Below are positions 1-7,868 of a stretch of 21,118 bases of DNA, one piece after another. Made by a program: the position numbers and the translations under genes. Origin of the DNA: JBFWQM01 sp050249455 (lineage in GTDB: Bacteria > Pseudomonadota > Alphaproteobacteria > MPNO01 > VGEU01); contig JBFWQM010000074.1 in NCBI GenBank assembly GCA_050249455.1, forward strand, positions 1 to 21,118. Reading direction: 5' to 3'. The notes under the pieces are model-generated. The model did not search any database and was not told where the DNA came from. It saw only the letters and a program-made list of their open reading frames with translations. The number at the start of each line of letters is the position of its first letter. The first letter of the stretch is position 1.

Positions 1-143
1 ACGTGGCGGTGGTGGAGGCGCAGCAGCGCGCGCTCGGCGCCCGCCGCAACCCGGCGCGCATCGACGTCAACGCCGACAAGCCGACCATCCAGGCCCGCCG
101 CCTCCTCGCCGGCCTGATCGCGGCGGAACAGGGCGCGGCGTGA
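1..143 (+). CDS. C-terminal end of a Rieske-type aromatic ring oxygenase, alpha subunit (5' truncated by window)
   Basis: Only the last 46 codons are present, read from base 3 to the TGA at 141-143. The tail contains VVEAQQRAL, then a segment reading IDVNADKPTIQARRLLAGLI. This pattern (an E-x-Q-Q run, a short acidic strand, then a QARRL helix) closes vanillate O-demethylase-type oxygenase subunits, which use a Rieske 2Fe-2S centre and mononuclear iron to demethylate or hydroxylate aromatic acids. None of the metal-binding residues lie in the window, so the family call rests on the tail alone. The next gene starts at the GTG inside GTGA at 140-143, so the two are translationally coupled. The substrate cannot be inferred. 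Confidence 0.6.
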   Translation, partial: VAVVEAQQRALGARRNPARIDVNADKPTIQARRLLAGLIAAEQGAA

Positions 144-586
144 CGGTCGCCGTCCGCCCCGCCGTCGCAGCCGACTTCGACGCCTGGCTGCCGCTGTGGC
201 GCGGCTACCAGGCGTTCTACGAGGTCGACATCCCCGCTGAGTCGACTGCGCTGACGTGGCGGCGCTTCCTCGACCCCGCGGAGCCGATGCACGCGCTGGT
301 CGCCGCGGACGACGGCGGGCCGCTTGTCGGCGTCGTCCACTACATCTTCCACCGCTCGTGCTGGACCGCCGGCGACTACTGCTATCTGCAGGACCTGTTC
401 GTCGCGCCGGAGCGGCGCGGCGCCGGCGTCGGCCGGGCGCTGATCGAGGCGGTCTATGCCGCCGCGGACGCCGCCGGCATCGCCCGGGTCTACTGGCTGA
501 CCCACGAGAGCAACGTCGCGGGCCGCCGCCTCTACGACCGCATCGCGCGGAACAGCGGCTTCATCCAGTACCGCCGCCCGGCCTGA
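140..586 (+). CDS. GNAT family N-acetyltransferase
   Basis: This 148-residue protein is a complete, single-domain GNAT fold and should transfer an acetyl group from acetyl-CoA to an amine. The acetyl-CoA pyrophosphate loop is clear: the strand LQDLFVAP is followed by RRGAGVG at residues 92-98 and a long helix (RALIEAVYAAA). The C-terminal part has the usual N-x-x-x-RRLYD helix followed by a GF strand. The GTG start at 140 overlaps the stop of the upstream oxygenase by 4 bases, so it is the last gene of that plus-strand unit. It ends 5 bp before the stop of the convergent SDR gene, leaving no room for a separate terminator. The acceptor substrate is unknown; detoxification or modification of a small amine are both possible. 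Confidence 0.85.
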   Translation: MTVAVRPAVAADFDAWLPLWRGYQAFYEVDIPAESTALTWRRFLDPAEPMHALVAADDGGPLVGVVHYIFHRSCWTAGDYCYLQDLFVAPERRGAGVGRALIEAVYAAADAAGIARVYWLTHESNVAGRRLYDRIARNSGFIQYRRPA

Positions 587-591
587 CGGAT

Positions 592-1362
592 TCAGATCCC
601 TACGATCGTCTGGCCGCCGTTGGGCGACAGGACCTGGCCGGTCATGAAGTCGGTCTCGCTGGAGGCGAGCCAGCAGACCGCGTAGGCGATGTCCATCTTG
701 TCGCCCAGGCGGCCGAGCGGGACGGTGGCCTCCACCGCCTTGATCGCGTCCCAGCCCATGCTGTTGATGGTGAGGTCGGTGACGATCAGCGCCGGCGCGA
801 CGGCGTTGACGTTGATGTTCCATGGCGCCAGCTCGCGCGCCCACGCCTTGGTGTAGCCCAGCATCCCGGCCGCGGCGCCGACGTAGTGCGAGGCGTTGAA
901 CCAGCCCTCCATCGCGAAGTTCGACGAGATGTTGACGATCTTGCCGCTCTTGCGCGCCTTCATGCCGGGCACCACGGCCTTGGTGGCGAAGAACGACGCC
1001 TTCATCTTGATGTGGGTCATGTCGTCCCAGATCTGCTCGTCGACCTGGTCGACCGTGCGCTTGTTGCCCTGTATGCCGGCGTTGTTGACCAGGATGTCGA
1101 TGCGCCCGTGCGTGCGCTCGGCGCCGGCGATCCCGGCGGTCAGCGCGGCGATGTCGGTGGCATCGACCGCGACGACGCTGGCGGCGCGGCCCTTCCCCCG
1201 CACCGCCGCGGCGGTCTCCTCCGCGTTTGCCGCGTTGACGTCGAGCACGATCACGTCGGCGCCGCGCTCGGCCATCAGCTCGGCGTGCGTGCGGCCCATG
1301 CCGCGGCCGCCGCCGGTGATCAGTGCGACCTTGCCGTCGAGGCGGAGGGTGGGGGGGACCAT
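592..1362 (-). CDS. SDR family oxidoreductase with altered catalytic tetrad
   Basis: This is a 256-residue classical short-chain dehydrogenase/reductase fold, counting from the ATG at 1362. In-frame ATG at 1371 and GTG at 1392 are alternatives; 1362 was chosen because AAAGGA lies 10 nt upstream of it, whereas it directly abuts the 1371 ATG. The nucleotide-binding TGGGRGMG (16-23), NNAG (93-96), active-site Ser in NISS (S147) and Tyr (Y160) are all present. The Lys expected four residues after Tyr is Ala (A164, codon GCG at 871-873), and the tetrad Asn is Lys (K119, AAG at 1006-1008). Family knowledge says that Lys positions cofactor and lowers the Tyr pKa, so ordinary NAD(P)-dependent redox activity is doubtful. 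It follows hyuB by 40 bp and is probably the last gene of the minus-strand operon. Confidence 0.88.
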   Translation of the reverse strand: MVPPTLRLDGKVALITGGGRGMGRTHAELMAERGADVIVLDVNAANAEETAAAVRGKGRAASVVAVDATDIAALTAGIAGAERTHGRIDILVNNAGIQGNKRTVDQVDEQIWDDMTHIKMKASFFATKAVVPGMKARKSGKIVNISSNFAMEGWFNASHYVGAAAGMLGYTKAWARELAPWNINVNAVAPALIVTDLTINSMGWDAIKAVEATVPLGRLGDKMDIAYAVCWLASSETDFMTGQVLSPNGGQTIVGI

Positions 1363-1402
1363 TTCCGACATTTCCTTTGCTGCAGGCGCCACAGCCGTCC
1401 GC

Positions 1403-3160
1403 CTATTCCCCGGCCGCGCGTCCTGGCGACGCGGTGCGTCGCGCTTGCGTGGCTGCGTCGTCCAGCGTGCCGTCGTCGTCCACTACCACGCCGTAGTCGC
1501 GTTCGGCCGACTCGCGCGAGACGTAGCCCTGGCGCACGTCCTCCGCCACCCGCGCGGCCGGACGCTCGGCCGGGTCGCCGAAGCCGCCGCCGCCGCCGGA
1601 GCGCATCAGGCAGGCGTCGCCCGGCTTGAGCACGACCGACAGCACCTTGGCGTTGGGGAAGTCCTCGATCATCTTGCCGTCGCGGCGCAGCGCCACCTTG
1701 TTGCCGCTGCCGGGCAGGCCGCCGTCGAGGCCCCACGGGCGGCAATGCACGCGGTCGACCTGGGCGTTGAAGTTCATCGGCGCGCGCGCTTCCGCCAGCC
1801 GCTCGATGCCGAGGCCGCCGCGCTGGCGTCCCGGCCCGCCGGAATCCGGCACCAGCGCGTGGCGCTCCACCAGCAGCGGGTACTTGGCCTCGAGCTGCTC
1901 GACCGGGCTGTTGTGGGTGTCGCCGTCGTTGAGGCAGACGGTGGCGCTGACCCCGTCCTGGGTCAGCTTGGCGCCCCAGCCGCCGCCGAGCGGGCCGAGG
2001 ATGCCGATGAACAGCCGGCGCTCCTTCGGCGAGATGCCGTTGATGTTGGCGATGCAGAGGTCGGCGTGGTGGCCGGCGATGACGCGCTCCGGCATCACCG
2101 GCGCCATCGCCTTGAAGATGGTGTCGACGATGGTCATCGGGAACGTCATCCACCACCGCATCGGCGCCGGCTTGACCGCGCTGACCACGCGCCCCGGCGG
2201 CACGATGGTCTTGAGCGAGCGGAAGCTGCCGTCGTTGATCGGGTAGTCGGTCGGCGAGGTCAGGCACTTGTAGGCGACCTGGGTGCAGGCGTAGCCGGTG
2301 GTGATGCCGGAGTTGTAGAACCCGCGCACCTGGCGGCTGACCTCGCTCAAGTCGATGGTCATCTCGTCGCCCGCCACGGTCACCCGCACGCCGATCGGGA
2401 TCTGGCGGCCGATGTCGATGCCGTCGTCGTCCATGTAGGACTCGGCCTCGTAGACGCCGTCGGGGATCGAGCGGGTGCGCGCGCGCGCGGCGGCCTCCGC
2501 CTTGTCCATGATCGCGCGGATGCTGGTCAGCACCTCGTCGCGACCGTAGCGGTCGATCAGCTCGAGGAACCGCCGCTCGCCGGTGCGGATGGCGGTGAGC
2601 TGCGCCCGCCAGTCGCCCATCGCGCGGTCGGGCAGGCGGACGTTGGAATGGATGATGTCGAGCAGGTCCTGGTTCGGCTCGCCGCGGCGATAGGCCTTGA
2701 GCACCGGGATCTGGATGCCCTCGGAGAAGATGTCGGTGGTCATGCCGCCGAGCTGGCCGCCGACGTCGGGCCAGTGCGCCATGCAGCAGGCGAACCCCAC
2801 CAGGGTGCCCTGGTGGAAGATCGGCAGGCTCATGGTGATGTGGTTGAGGTGGCTGCCGGTGATGTAGCTGTCGTTGGTGACCAGGATGTCGCCCGGCTCG
2901 ATGCCGTCGCGGCCGAACTTGGCGAGCTTGGCCTTGATCGTCTCGCCCATGCCGCGGATGAACATCGGCAGGCCGAGGCCGATCGAGACCGTCTCGCCCG
3001 CGGCGGTGAACAGCCCGACCGTGAAGTCCAGCGCCTCGTAGATGATCATGTTGTAGGCGGTGCGCATGAGATTGGTCTTCATCTCCTCGGTCACCGCGAG
3101 GACGCCGTTGCGCACGATCTCCGTCATCACGGGATCGGCGTCGTGGACGGGCGCGCTCAT
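1403..3160 (-). CDS. hyuB: Hydantoinase B/oxoprolinase family protein (HyuB-type subunit)
   Basis: This 585-residue protein is a full-length HyuB-type subunit. It pairs with HyuA in ATP-dependent amide or lactam hydrolases (N-methylhydantoinase, 5-oxoprolinase) and in related acetone/acetophenone carboxylases. Family landmarks are the N-terminal DPVMTEIVRNG, NLMRTAYN, PGDILVTND, GSHLNH, AHWPDVGG and, near the C-terminus, the glycine-rich SGGGGGFGDP. The start is the ATG at 3160, with GGGAGG 5 nt upstream. It overlaps the hyuA stop by 4 bases (ATGA), so the two subunits should be made in equal amounts. The family does not fix the substrate. No small third subunit like that of acetone carboxylase is adjacent, which favours a hydantoinase/oxoprolinase-type enzyme, but that is not decisive. 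Confidence 0.92.
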   Translation of the reverse strand: MSAPVHDADPVMTEIVRNGVLAVTEEMKTNLMRTAYNMIIYEALDFTVGLFTAAGETVSIGLGLPMFIRGMGETIKAKLAKFGRDGIEPGDILVTNDSYITGSHLNHITMSLPIFHQGTLVGFACCMAHWPDVGGQLGGMTTDIFSEGIQIPVLKAYRRGEPNQDLLDIIHSNVRLPDRAMGDWRAQLTAIRTGERRFLELIDRYGRDEVLTSIRAIMDKAEAAARARTRSIPDGVYEAESYMDDDGIDIGRQIPIGVRVTVAGDEMTIDLSEVSRQVRGFYNSGITTGYACTQVAYKCLTSPTDYPINDGSFRSLKTIVPPGRVVSAVKPAPMRWWMTFPMTIVDTIFKAMAPVMPERVIAGHHADLCIANINGISPKERRLFIGILGPLGGGWGAKLTQDGVSATVCLNDGDTHNSPVEQLEAKYPLLVERHALVPDSGGPGRQRGGLGIERLAEARAPMNFNAQVDRVHCRPWGLDGGLPGSGNKVALRRDGKMIEDFPNAKVLSVVLKPGDACLMRSGGGGGFGDPAERPAARVAEDVRQGYVSRESAERDYGVVVDDDGTLDDAATQARRTASPGRAAGE

Positions 3161-5247
3161 CGCCGCCTCCCTGCGCAATCGATGACGAGGTTGCCGAACG
3201 GATCGACGGTCAGGCTGTCGCCCGGCAGCACCACGGTGGTGGACGCGTATTCGTCGATCAGCGCCGGCCCGGCGATGCGGTTGCCGGCCAGCAGTGCCGG
3301 CCGCGCGAAGGTCGGCGTGTCGACGAACCCGTCGGCGACCGCGAAGCAGGCGCGCCGCGACCCGGTGCGCGCCGCCGGGGGCGGGTCGGCCGTTCCGGTG
3401 TCGATGCGCTCCAGCGGCGGCTTCTTCATCGGCCCGGCGACGGTGGTGCGCAGGCTCACCACCTCCGCCCGCTCGGACGGCGCGGAGGTACCGTAGCGCA
3501 CCTCGTGGACGGCATCGAACCGCGCCTTGACCGCATCGCGGTCGCGCGCGGCGAACAGCTCGGCCGGAAGGTCCACGGTCACCGCATGCTCCTGGCCGAC
3601 ATAGCGCATGTCGGCGGCGCGCGCGACGGTCGCCGCGCCGCTGGCGAGGCCGGCAGAGCGCACGGCAGCGATGCCTTCGGCCTCCATCGTGGCGTAGAGC
3701 GCCTCCATGTCGTCGAACTTCATCTCGTCGAGCGGCGTGAACCAGGTCCGCACGAAGTCGTAGCGCAGGTCGCTGAACAGCATCCCGAAGGCGGAGAAGT
3801 GGCCCGGCGCGCGCGGCACCACGACCCGCGCGATGCCGAGCTCGCGCGCCACCGCGGCGGCGTGCAGCGGGCCGGCGCCGCCATAGGCGACCAGCGCGAA
3901 GCGCGCCGCGTCGAGCCCGCGCTCGGTGGTGACGCCCTTCACCGCGTAGGACATCGCGGTGGCGGCGATGCGCAGGATGCCTTCGGCGGCGCGCGTCGCG
4001 TCCATGCCGAGCGGACCGGCGATCCTCTCGGTCAGCGCGCGCTCGGCAGCGGCGGCGTCGAGGTGCATCTCGCCGCCCAGGAAGCGGTCGGCGCCGAGCC
4101 GGCCGAGGACGAGGTTGGCGTCGGTCACGGTTGGCTGATCGCCGCCGAGGCCGTAGCACGCCGGCCCCGGCTCGGCGCCGGCGCTCTGCGGCCCCACCCG
4201 CAAGCTGCCGTCGTCGGCCAGCCAGGCGATCGAGCCGCCGCCGGTGCCGACCTCGAAGATGTCCATCATTGCGATCTGCACCGGCAGGCCTTGCTCGTAG
4301 CCGCCCAGCATCGCGTGGCCGGTGGTCAGCGGCGCGCCGTCGTGGATGACGCCGGCCTTGGCCGTGGTGCCGCCCATGTCGAAGGCGATCGCATCACCCA
4401 GCCCGGCGGCGCGGCACAGCGCCTGCGTGCCGATCACTCCGGCGGCGGGGCCGGATTCCAGCATGCGGATGCATTGGCGCCTGGCGACGTCGGCGCCGAA
4501 CAGGCCGCCGGTCGACTGCACGACCAGGAAAGAGCCGGCGAAGCCGGTCTCCTTGAGGTGCGCGTCGATGCCCTCCAGATAGCGCTGCACGCGCGGGCCG
4601 ATATAGGCGTTGGCGGCGACGGTGGAGCAGCGCTCGAACTCGCGGTATTCCTGCGACAGCTCGTGCGAGGCGCTGATGAACGCATCCGGCAGCGCCGCCT
4701 GCAATATCTCGCGCGCCCGCAGCTCGTGCGCCGGGTTGGCGTAGCAGTGCAGGAACAGGATCGCGACCGCCTCGGTCCCCATCGCCTTCAGCCGCGCGGC
4801 GAGCGCGTGCAGCGCCGCCTCGTCGAGGGGCGTGCGCACCGCGCCCTCGGCATACATGCGCTCGGGCACCTCGAAGCGCAGCGCGCGCTCGATCAGCGGG
4901 ACGTGCTTCCGGAAATAGAGGTTGTAGGAGTCGGGCCGGTTGACGCGGCCGATCTCGTAGATGTCGCGGAAGCCCTCGGTGATGATCAGCGCCGTCTTCG
5001 CGCCCGTCCGCTCCAGGATCGTGTTGATCGCGACCGTGGAGCCGTGCAGGAACAGCCCGGCGTCGGCATAGGCGACGCCCGCCTTGTCGACACCCGCGTT
5101 GATGCCCTCGACCATCCGCCGCGGGGTGGACAGCGCCTTGCCCAGCCTCAGCCGGCCGGTCGCCTCGTCGAACGCCGCGACGTCGGTAAAGGTGCCGCCG
5201 ATGTCGACGGCCAGGCGCAGGGTGGGCTTCACGCCGGTATCGGGCAC
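3157..5247 (-). CDS. hyuA: Hydantoinase/oxoprolinase family protein (HyuA-type ATP-binding subunit)
   Basis: This 696-residue protein matches the usual HyuA length. It begins with an ASKHA-type phosphate-binding motif, DIGGTFTD (residues 15-22), in the Hydant_A_N domain, and carries a second one, DMGGTTAK (290-297), in the Hydantoinase_A domain. An LESGPAAGV segment just before the second motif is also typical. In this superfamily the subunit phosphorylates the substrate so that the partner HyuB can open an amide bond or, in the carboxylase branch, carboxylate a ketone. The start is a GTG at 5247 with GGAGA about 8 nt upstream. The stop overlaps the hyuB start. Upstream in the same direction, 73 bp away, is an acidic unknown gene, probably in the same transcript. 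Confidence 0.92.
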   Translation of the reverse strand: MPDTGVKPTLRLAVDIGGTFTDVAAFDEATGRLRLGKALSTPRRMVEGINAGVDKAGVAYADAGLFLHGSTVAINTILERTGAKTALIITEGFRDIYEIGRVNRPDSYNLYFRKHVPLIERALRFEVPERMYAEGAVRTPLDEAALHALAARLKAMGTEAVAILFLHCYANPAHELRAREILQAALPDAFISASHELSQEYREFERCSTVAANAYIGPRVQRYLEGIDAHLKETGFAGSFLVVQSTGGLFGADVARRQCIRMLESGPAAGVIGTQALCRAAGLGDAIAFDMGGTTAKAGVIHDGAPLTTGHAMLGGYEQGLPVQIAMMDIFEVGTGGGSIAWLADDGSLRVGPQSAGAEPGPACYGLGGDQPTVTDANLVLGRLGADRFLGGEMHLDAAAAERALTERIAGPLGMDATRAAEGILRIAATAMSYAVKGVTTERGLDAARFALVAYGGAGPLHAAAVARELGIARVVVPRAPGHFSAFGMLFSDLRYDFVRTWFTPLDEMKFDDMEALYATMEAEGIAAVRSAGLASGAATVARAADMRYVGQEHAVTVDLPAELFAARDRDAVKARFDAVHEVRYGTSAPSERAEVVSLRTTVAGPMKKPPLERIDTGTADPPPAARTGSRRACFAVADGFVDTPTFARPALLAGNRIAGPALIDEYASTTVVLPGDSLTVDPFGNLVIDCAGRRR

Positions 5248-5320
5248 GCACGGGTCTCCGCTTGCGGTGGCGGCAGACTGTCGATGAAACCGGCCGGACG
5301 GTCCAGCGGGAATCCGCCGC

Positions 5321-6217
5321 TCAGGCCGGCGCGTCGTCGGCCCGGCGGCCGATCAGCCAGAGGATGCCGTTGGTGTCGTCGCCCGGCTGCGGACGCGCCT
5401 CGCCGGCCCAGCGGCCCTCGGCGACGAAGACCAGCACGTCGAACAGGTAGTCGGCCGCGCCGCCGCCGTCTTCGTCCTCCTCCAAGGGCAGGCGCAGAAC
5501 AGTGGCGGCGAGCTGCCAGACGGTCGCGTCGGTCGTCTCGGTCAGCCGCAGCTCCTCGACGTCCACCGCCTCGACCGCGTCGGCGGTGCCGATGAATTCG
5601 TAGGAATCCGGGCCCATCTCCTCGCGCGGATAGAGGATCGAGGCGCCGTCGAAGCTGAGCTCCAGCGGCGAGCCGTCGTCCTCGGCGCCCATCGCGGCGC
5701 GCAGCTCGCGCACCCGGCCGGGGTCGTCGACCGTGATCGGCGGCGGCGGGCCCACGTCGGCCCGGTAGGCCACCGCGGCGAACTCGAACTCGACGGTCTC
5801 GCCGACGTCATAGAGGTCGCGGTTGGCATAGAACTCGGTGTCGAAGAAGGTGATCGTCGGACCGTCTGTGCCCGGCAGGTGACCGGTGACCCAGCCCTCG
5901 TAGCCGTTCTCCCAGGGGATGATCTCGTCGATCACGATCGGATGGCGGATGCCGCCGCGCACATAGGGGTAGGCGCTGACCAGGTCGCTGCCCTCGCGGT
6001 CGTCGTCGGTGGTCCCGGCGACGATGGCCAGCGCGCACAGGCCGATGTCCGGCCAGGCGAGCCCGGCCGCCTCGCCGGGCTCCAGGAACGTGTCGCGCTC
6101 GCCCTCCACCATGTCGCCGTACTCGACGACCCGCGGGATCCAGCTTTCCAGCAGCGCCGGCACGTCGTCGGTCAGGCAGGCCCAGTGGTCGCCGTGGATC
6201 TGGTGTTCCTCGAGCAT
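5321..6217 (-). CDS. Acidic protein of unknown family
   Basis: I do not recognise a named domain. The 298-residue product is strongly acidic, with Asp/Glu-rich stretches (GTTDDDREGSD, LPLEEDEDGGG), no signal peptide and no clear membrane segment, so it should be cytosolic. The centre (about 105-155) reads like a small beta-rich module: GYEGWVTGHLPG, ITFFDTEFYANRD, then VGETVEFEFAAVAY. This is compatible with an OB-like barrel, but that is only an impression from strand pattern. The start ATG at 6217 has a strong GCAGGAGA ribosome-binding site with about 6 nt spacing, and codon bias matches its neighbours, so it is a real gene. It lies between the CoA-transferase pair and hyuAB, with gaps of 85 and 73 bp, and is probably cotranscribed. 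A structural, chaperone or regulatory partner of HyuAB is possible but unproven. Confidence 0.75.
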   Translation of the reverse strand: MLEEHQIHGDHWACLTDDVPALLESWIPRVVEYGDMVEGERDTFLEPGEAAGLAWPDIGLCALAIVAGTTDDDREGSDLVSAYPYVRGGIRHPIVIDEIIPWENGYEGWVTGHLPGTDGPTITFFDTEFYANRDLYDVGETVEFEFAAVAYRADVGPPPPITVDDPGRVRELRAAMGAEDDGSPLELSFDGASILYPREEMGPDSYEFIGTADAVEAVDVEELRLTETTDATVWQLAATVLRLPLEEDEDGGGAADYLFDVLVFVAEGRWAGEARPQPGDDTNGILWLIGRRADDAPA

Positions 6218-6302
6218 GGCGGTCTCCTGCGGCGGACGATGGCGTTCAGGCGTTCGAATCGACTACGCGCGCGAAGGCGCGGATGGTCAGTGGATTTCCG
6301 CC

Positions 6303-6971
6303 CTACAGCGCCGGCGCCTCGACCGCGCGGCAGCCCGGCGCCGGGCGCAGAGGCGCGCCCGTCCTGGCCTGCAGCTGCTCCAGCGTGACACCGGGCGCCA
6401 GTTCGCGGACGACGAAGCCGTCCGGGTCGAGGTCGATGACGGCGAGGTCGGAATAGACGGTGGTCACCACGCCGAGCGCGGTGAGCGGGTAGCTGCAGCG
6501 CTCGACCAACTTCGGCGCGCCGTCGCGGGTGGTGTGCTCGGTCATCACCAGGCAGCGCTTCGCGCCGACGGCGATGTCCATCGCGCCGCCGACCGCCGGG
6601 ATCGCGTCGGGGGCGCCGGTCGACCAGTTGGCGAGGTCGCCGTTGGCGGCGATCTGGTAGGCGCCCAGCACGCACAGGTCGAGCCGGCCGCTGCGGACGA
6701 CCGCGAACGAGTCCGCGTGGTGGAAAAACGAGCCGCCGGGCAGCAGGGTCACCGGCTTCTTGCCGGCGTTGACGAGGTCCCAGTCGAGCGCGTTGGGGCC
6801 GGGGTCGGGGCCCATGCCGAGGATGCCGTTCTCGCTGTGCAGCACGATTTCGCGCCCGGCGGGCAGGTAGTTCGCCACCAGCTCCGGCATTCCGATGCCG
6901 AGGTTGACGACCGCGCCGTCGTGGATGTCCTGCGCCACGCGCCAGGCGATCTGCCGCCGGGTCAGGCTCAT
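6303..6971 (-). CDS. 3-oxoacid/3-oxoadipate CoA-transferase subunit B
   Basis: This 222-residue protein is the beta subunit of a class I CoA-transferase (PcaJ/AtoA/ScoB type). These enzymes move CoA from a donor such as succinyl-CoA to a 3-oxoacid through a glutamyl-CoA intermediate. The catalytic Glu sits in the family motif SENGILGMGP (E47 in S-E-N-G), after NLGIGMPELV; the later LPGGSFFHHADSFAVVRSG block is also diagnostic. The ATG at 6971 overlaps the stop of subunit A by 4 bases. Family members act on 3-oxoadipate, acetoacetate or other 3-oxoacids, and sequence alone does not choose between them. Position upstream of hyuAB suggests the acid it activates is made or consumed by that operon. 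Confidence 0.93.
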   Translation of the reverse strand: MSLTRRQIAWRVAQDIHDGAVVNLGIGMPELVANYLPAGREIVLHSENGILGMGPDPGPNALDWDLVNAGKKPVTLLPGGSFFHHADSFAVVRSGRLDLCVLGAYQIAANGDLANWSTGAPDAIPAVGGAMDIAVGAKRCLVMTEHTTRDGAPKLVERCSYPLTALGVVTTVYSDLAVIDLDPDGFVVRELAPGVTLEQLQARTGAPLRPAPGCRAVEAPAL

Positions 6972-7678
6972 GCGCGCGCCCCCTTGGTTAGCAGCAGTTC
7001 GTTCTCGCGCACCGCGTCCGCCACGGCGACGACCCGGTGGACGAACACGCCCGGCGTCACCACCGTCTCGGGCGGGATCGCGCCGAGCTCGACGACCGTG
7101 TTCACCTGCGCGATCGCGACGTCGGCGGCCATCGCCATGATCGGGTTGAAGTTGCGCGCCGCCATGCGGAAGGTGAGGTTGCCCCAGCGGTCGCCGCGGT
7201 CGGCCTTGACCAGCGCGAAGTCGGCGCGCAGCGGATGCTCGAGCACGTAGTCGGCGCCGCCGAACGACCGCACCTCCTTGCCGGCGGCGAGCGGCGTGCC
7301 GACCGAGGTCCGCACGTAGAACGGCCCGACCCCGGCGCCGGCAGCGCGGATGCGCTCGGCCAGCGTGCCCTGCGGCACCACCTCGAGCTCGATCCGGCCG
7401 GCCCGGTACAGCGTCTCGAACACCTCCGAATGCGACGACCGCGGATAGGAGCAGATCATCTTGCGCACCCGGCCGGCCTCCAGCAGCGCCGCCAGGCCGA
7501 TGTGGCCGTTGCCGGCGTTGTTGTTGACCACCGTCAGCTCGCGCGCGCCGTGGTCGATCAGGGCGTGCACCAGCTCGGTCGGGCAGCCCGCCTCGCCGAA
7601 GCCGCCGATGTGCACGACCGCACCGTCGCCGATCCCGGCGACCGCCTCGGCCAAGGTCGCGACCCGCTTGTCGATCAT
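6968..7678 (-). CDS. 3-oxoacid/3-oxoadipate CoA-transferase subunit A
   Basis: This 236-residue alpha subunit of a class I CoA-transferase (PcaI/AtoD/ScoA type) partners subunit B. The CoA-binding glycine loop GGFGEAGCP is at residues 25-33, followed by NNNAG, PQGTLAERIRAAGAG and a C-terminal NTVVELGAIPPE block, all in family order. The ATG at 7678 was chosen because the open frame upstream runs into an intergenic palindrome, whose translation (GRACPGHP, WMAGTSPAMT) is the usual spurious product of such repeats. There is no strong ribosome-binding site before this ATG. It is the first gene of the minus-strand run that ends with the SDR, so its promoter should lie between 7679 and 7868, in or beside the palindrome. 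Confidence 0.92.
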   Translation of the reverse strand: MIDKRVATLAEAVAGIGDGAVVHIGGFGEAGCPTELVHALIDHGARELTVVNNNAGNGHIGLAALLEAGRVRKMICSYPRSSHSEVFETLYRAGRIELEVVPQGTLAERIRAAGAGVGPFYVRTSVGTPLAAGKEVRSFGGADYVLEHPLRADFALVKADRGDRWGNLTFRMAARNFNPIMAMAADVAIAQVNTVVELGAIPPETVVTPGVFVHRVVAVADAVRENELLLTKGARA

Positions 7679-7728
7679 GCGGCGGAGGGTCGGGGGCGGG
7701 GCGGCGGATGTCAAGCTTCCCCGACAGT

Positions 7729-7844
7729 TCGTCATGGCCGGGCTTGTCCCGGCCATCCACGGTTTTTTCCAGTTGTTGCGAGAGGCATCGAAGGGCGACA
7801 AAGCGAAAACACGTGGATGGCCGGGACAAGCCCGGCCATGACGA
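7729..7844. repeat. Intergenic palindromic repeat with perfect 33-bp inverted arms
   Basis: The arms at 7729-7761 and 7812-7844 are exact reverse complements over 33 bases, with 50 bp between them. Each arm is itself a hairpin: ATGGCCGGG, a 5-base loop, CCCGGCCAT (7734-7756 and 7817-7839). The whole element could fold as one long cruciform or as two small hairpins. Its frames read MAGLVPAIH and CPGHPR, signatures I recognise from repeated extragenic palindromes common in alphaproteobacterial genomes. It lies between divergent CoA-transferase genes. No transposase is nearby. Confidence 0.9.
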
Positions 7845-7868
7845 CTTGAAATGGAAGGGCCGCCATCG

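Noticed and set aside
1350..1357. Seven-base C run in codons 2-4 of the SDR gene as a phase-variation tract
   Set aside because: Seven bases is short and unremarkable in DNA this GC-rich, and the frame is intact.
896..3496. 866-codon open frame on the plus strand opposite the SDR, hyuB and hyuA genes
   Set aside because: It is antisense to well-supported genes, its translation is low-complexity and rich in Ala, Arg, Asp, His and Val, and it matches no family. Very GC-rich DNA commonly leaves such frames open.
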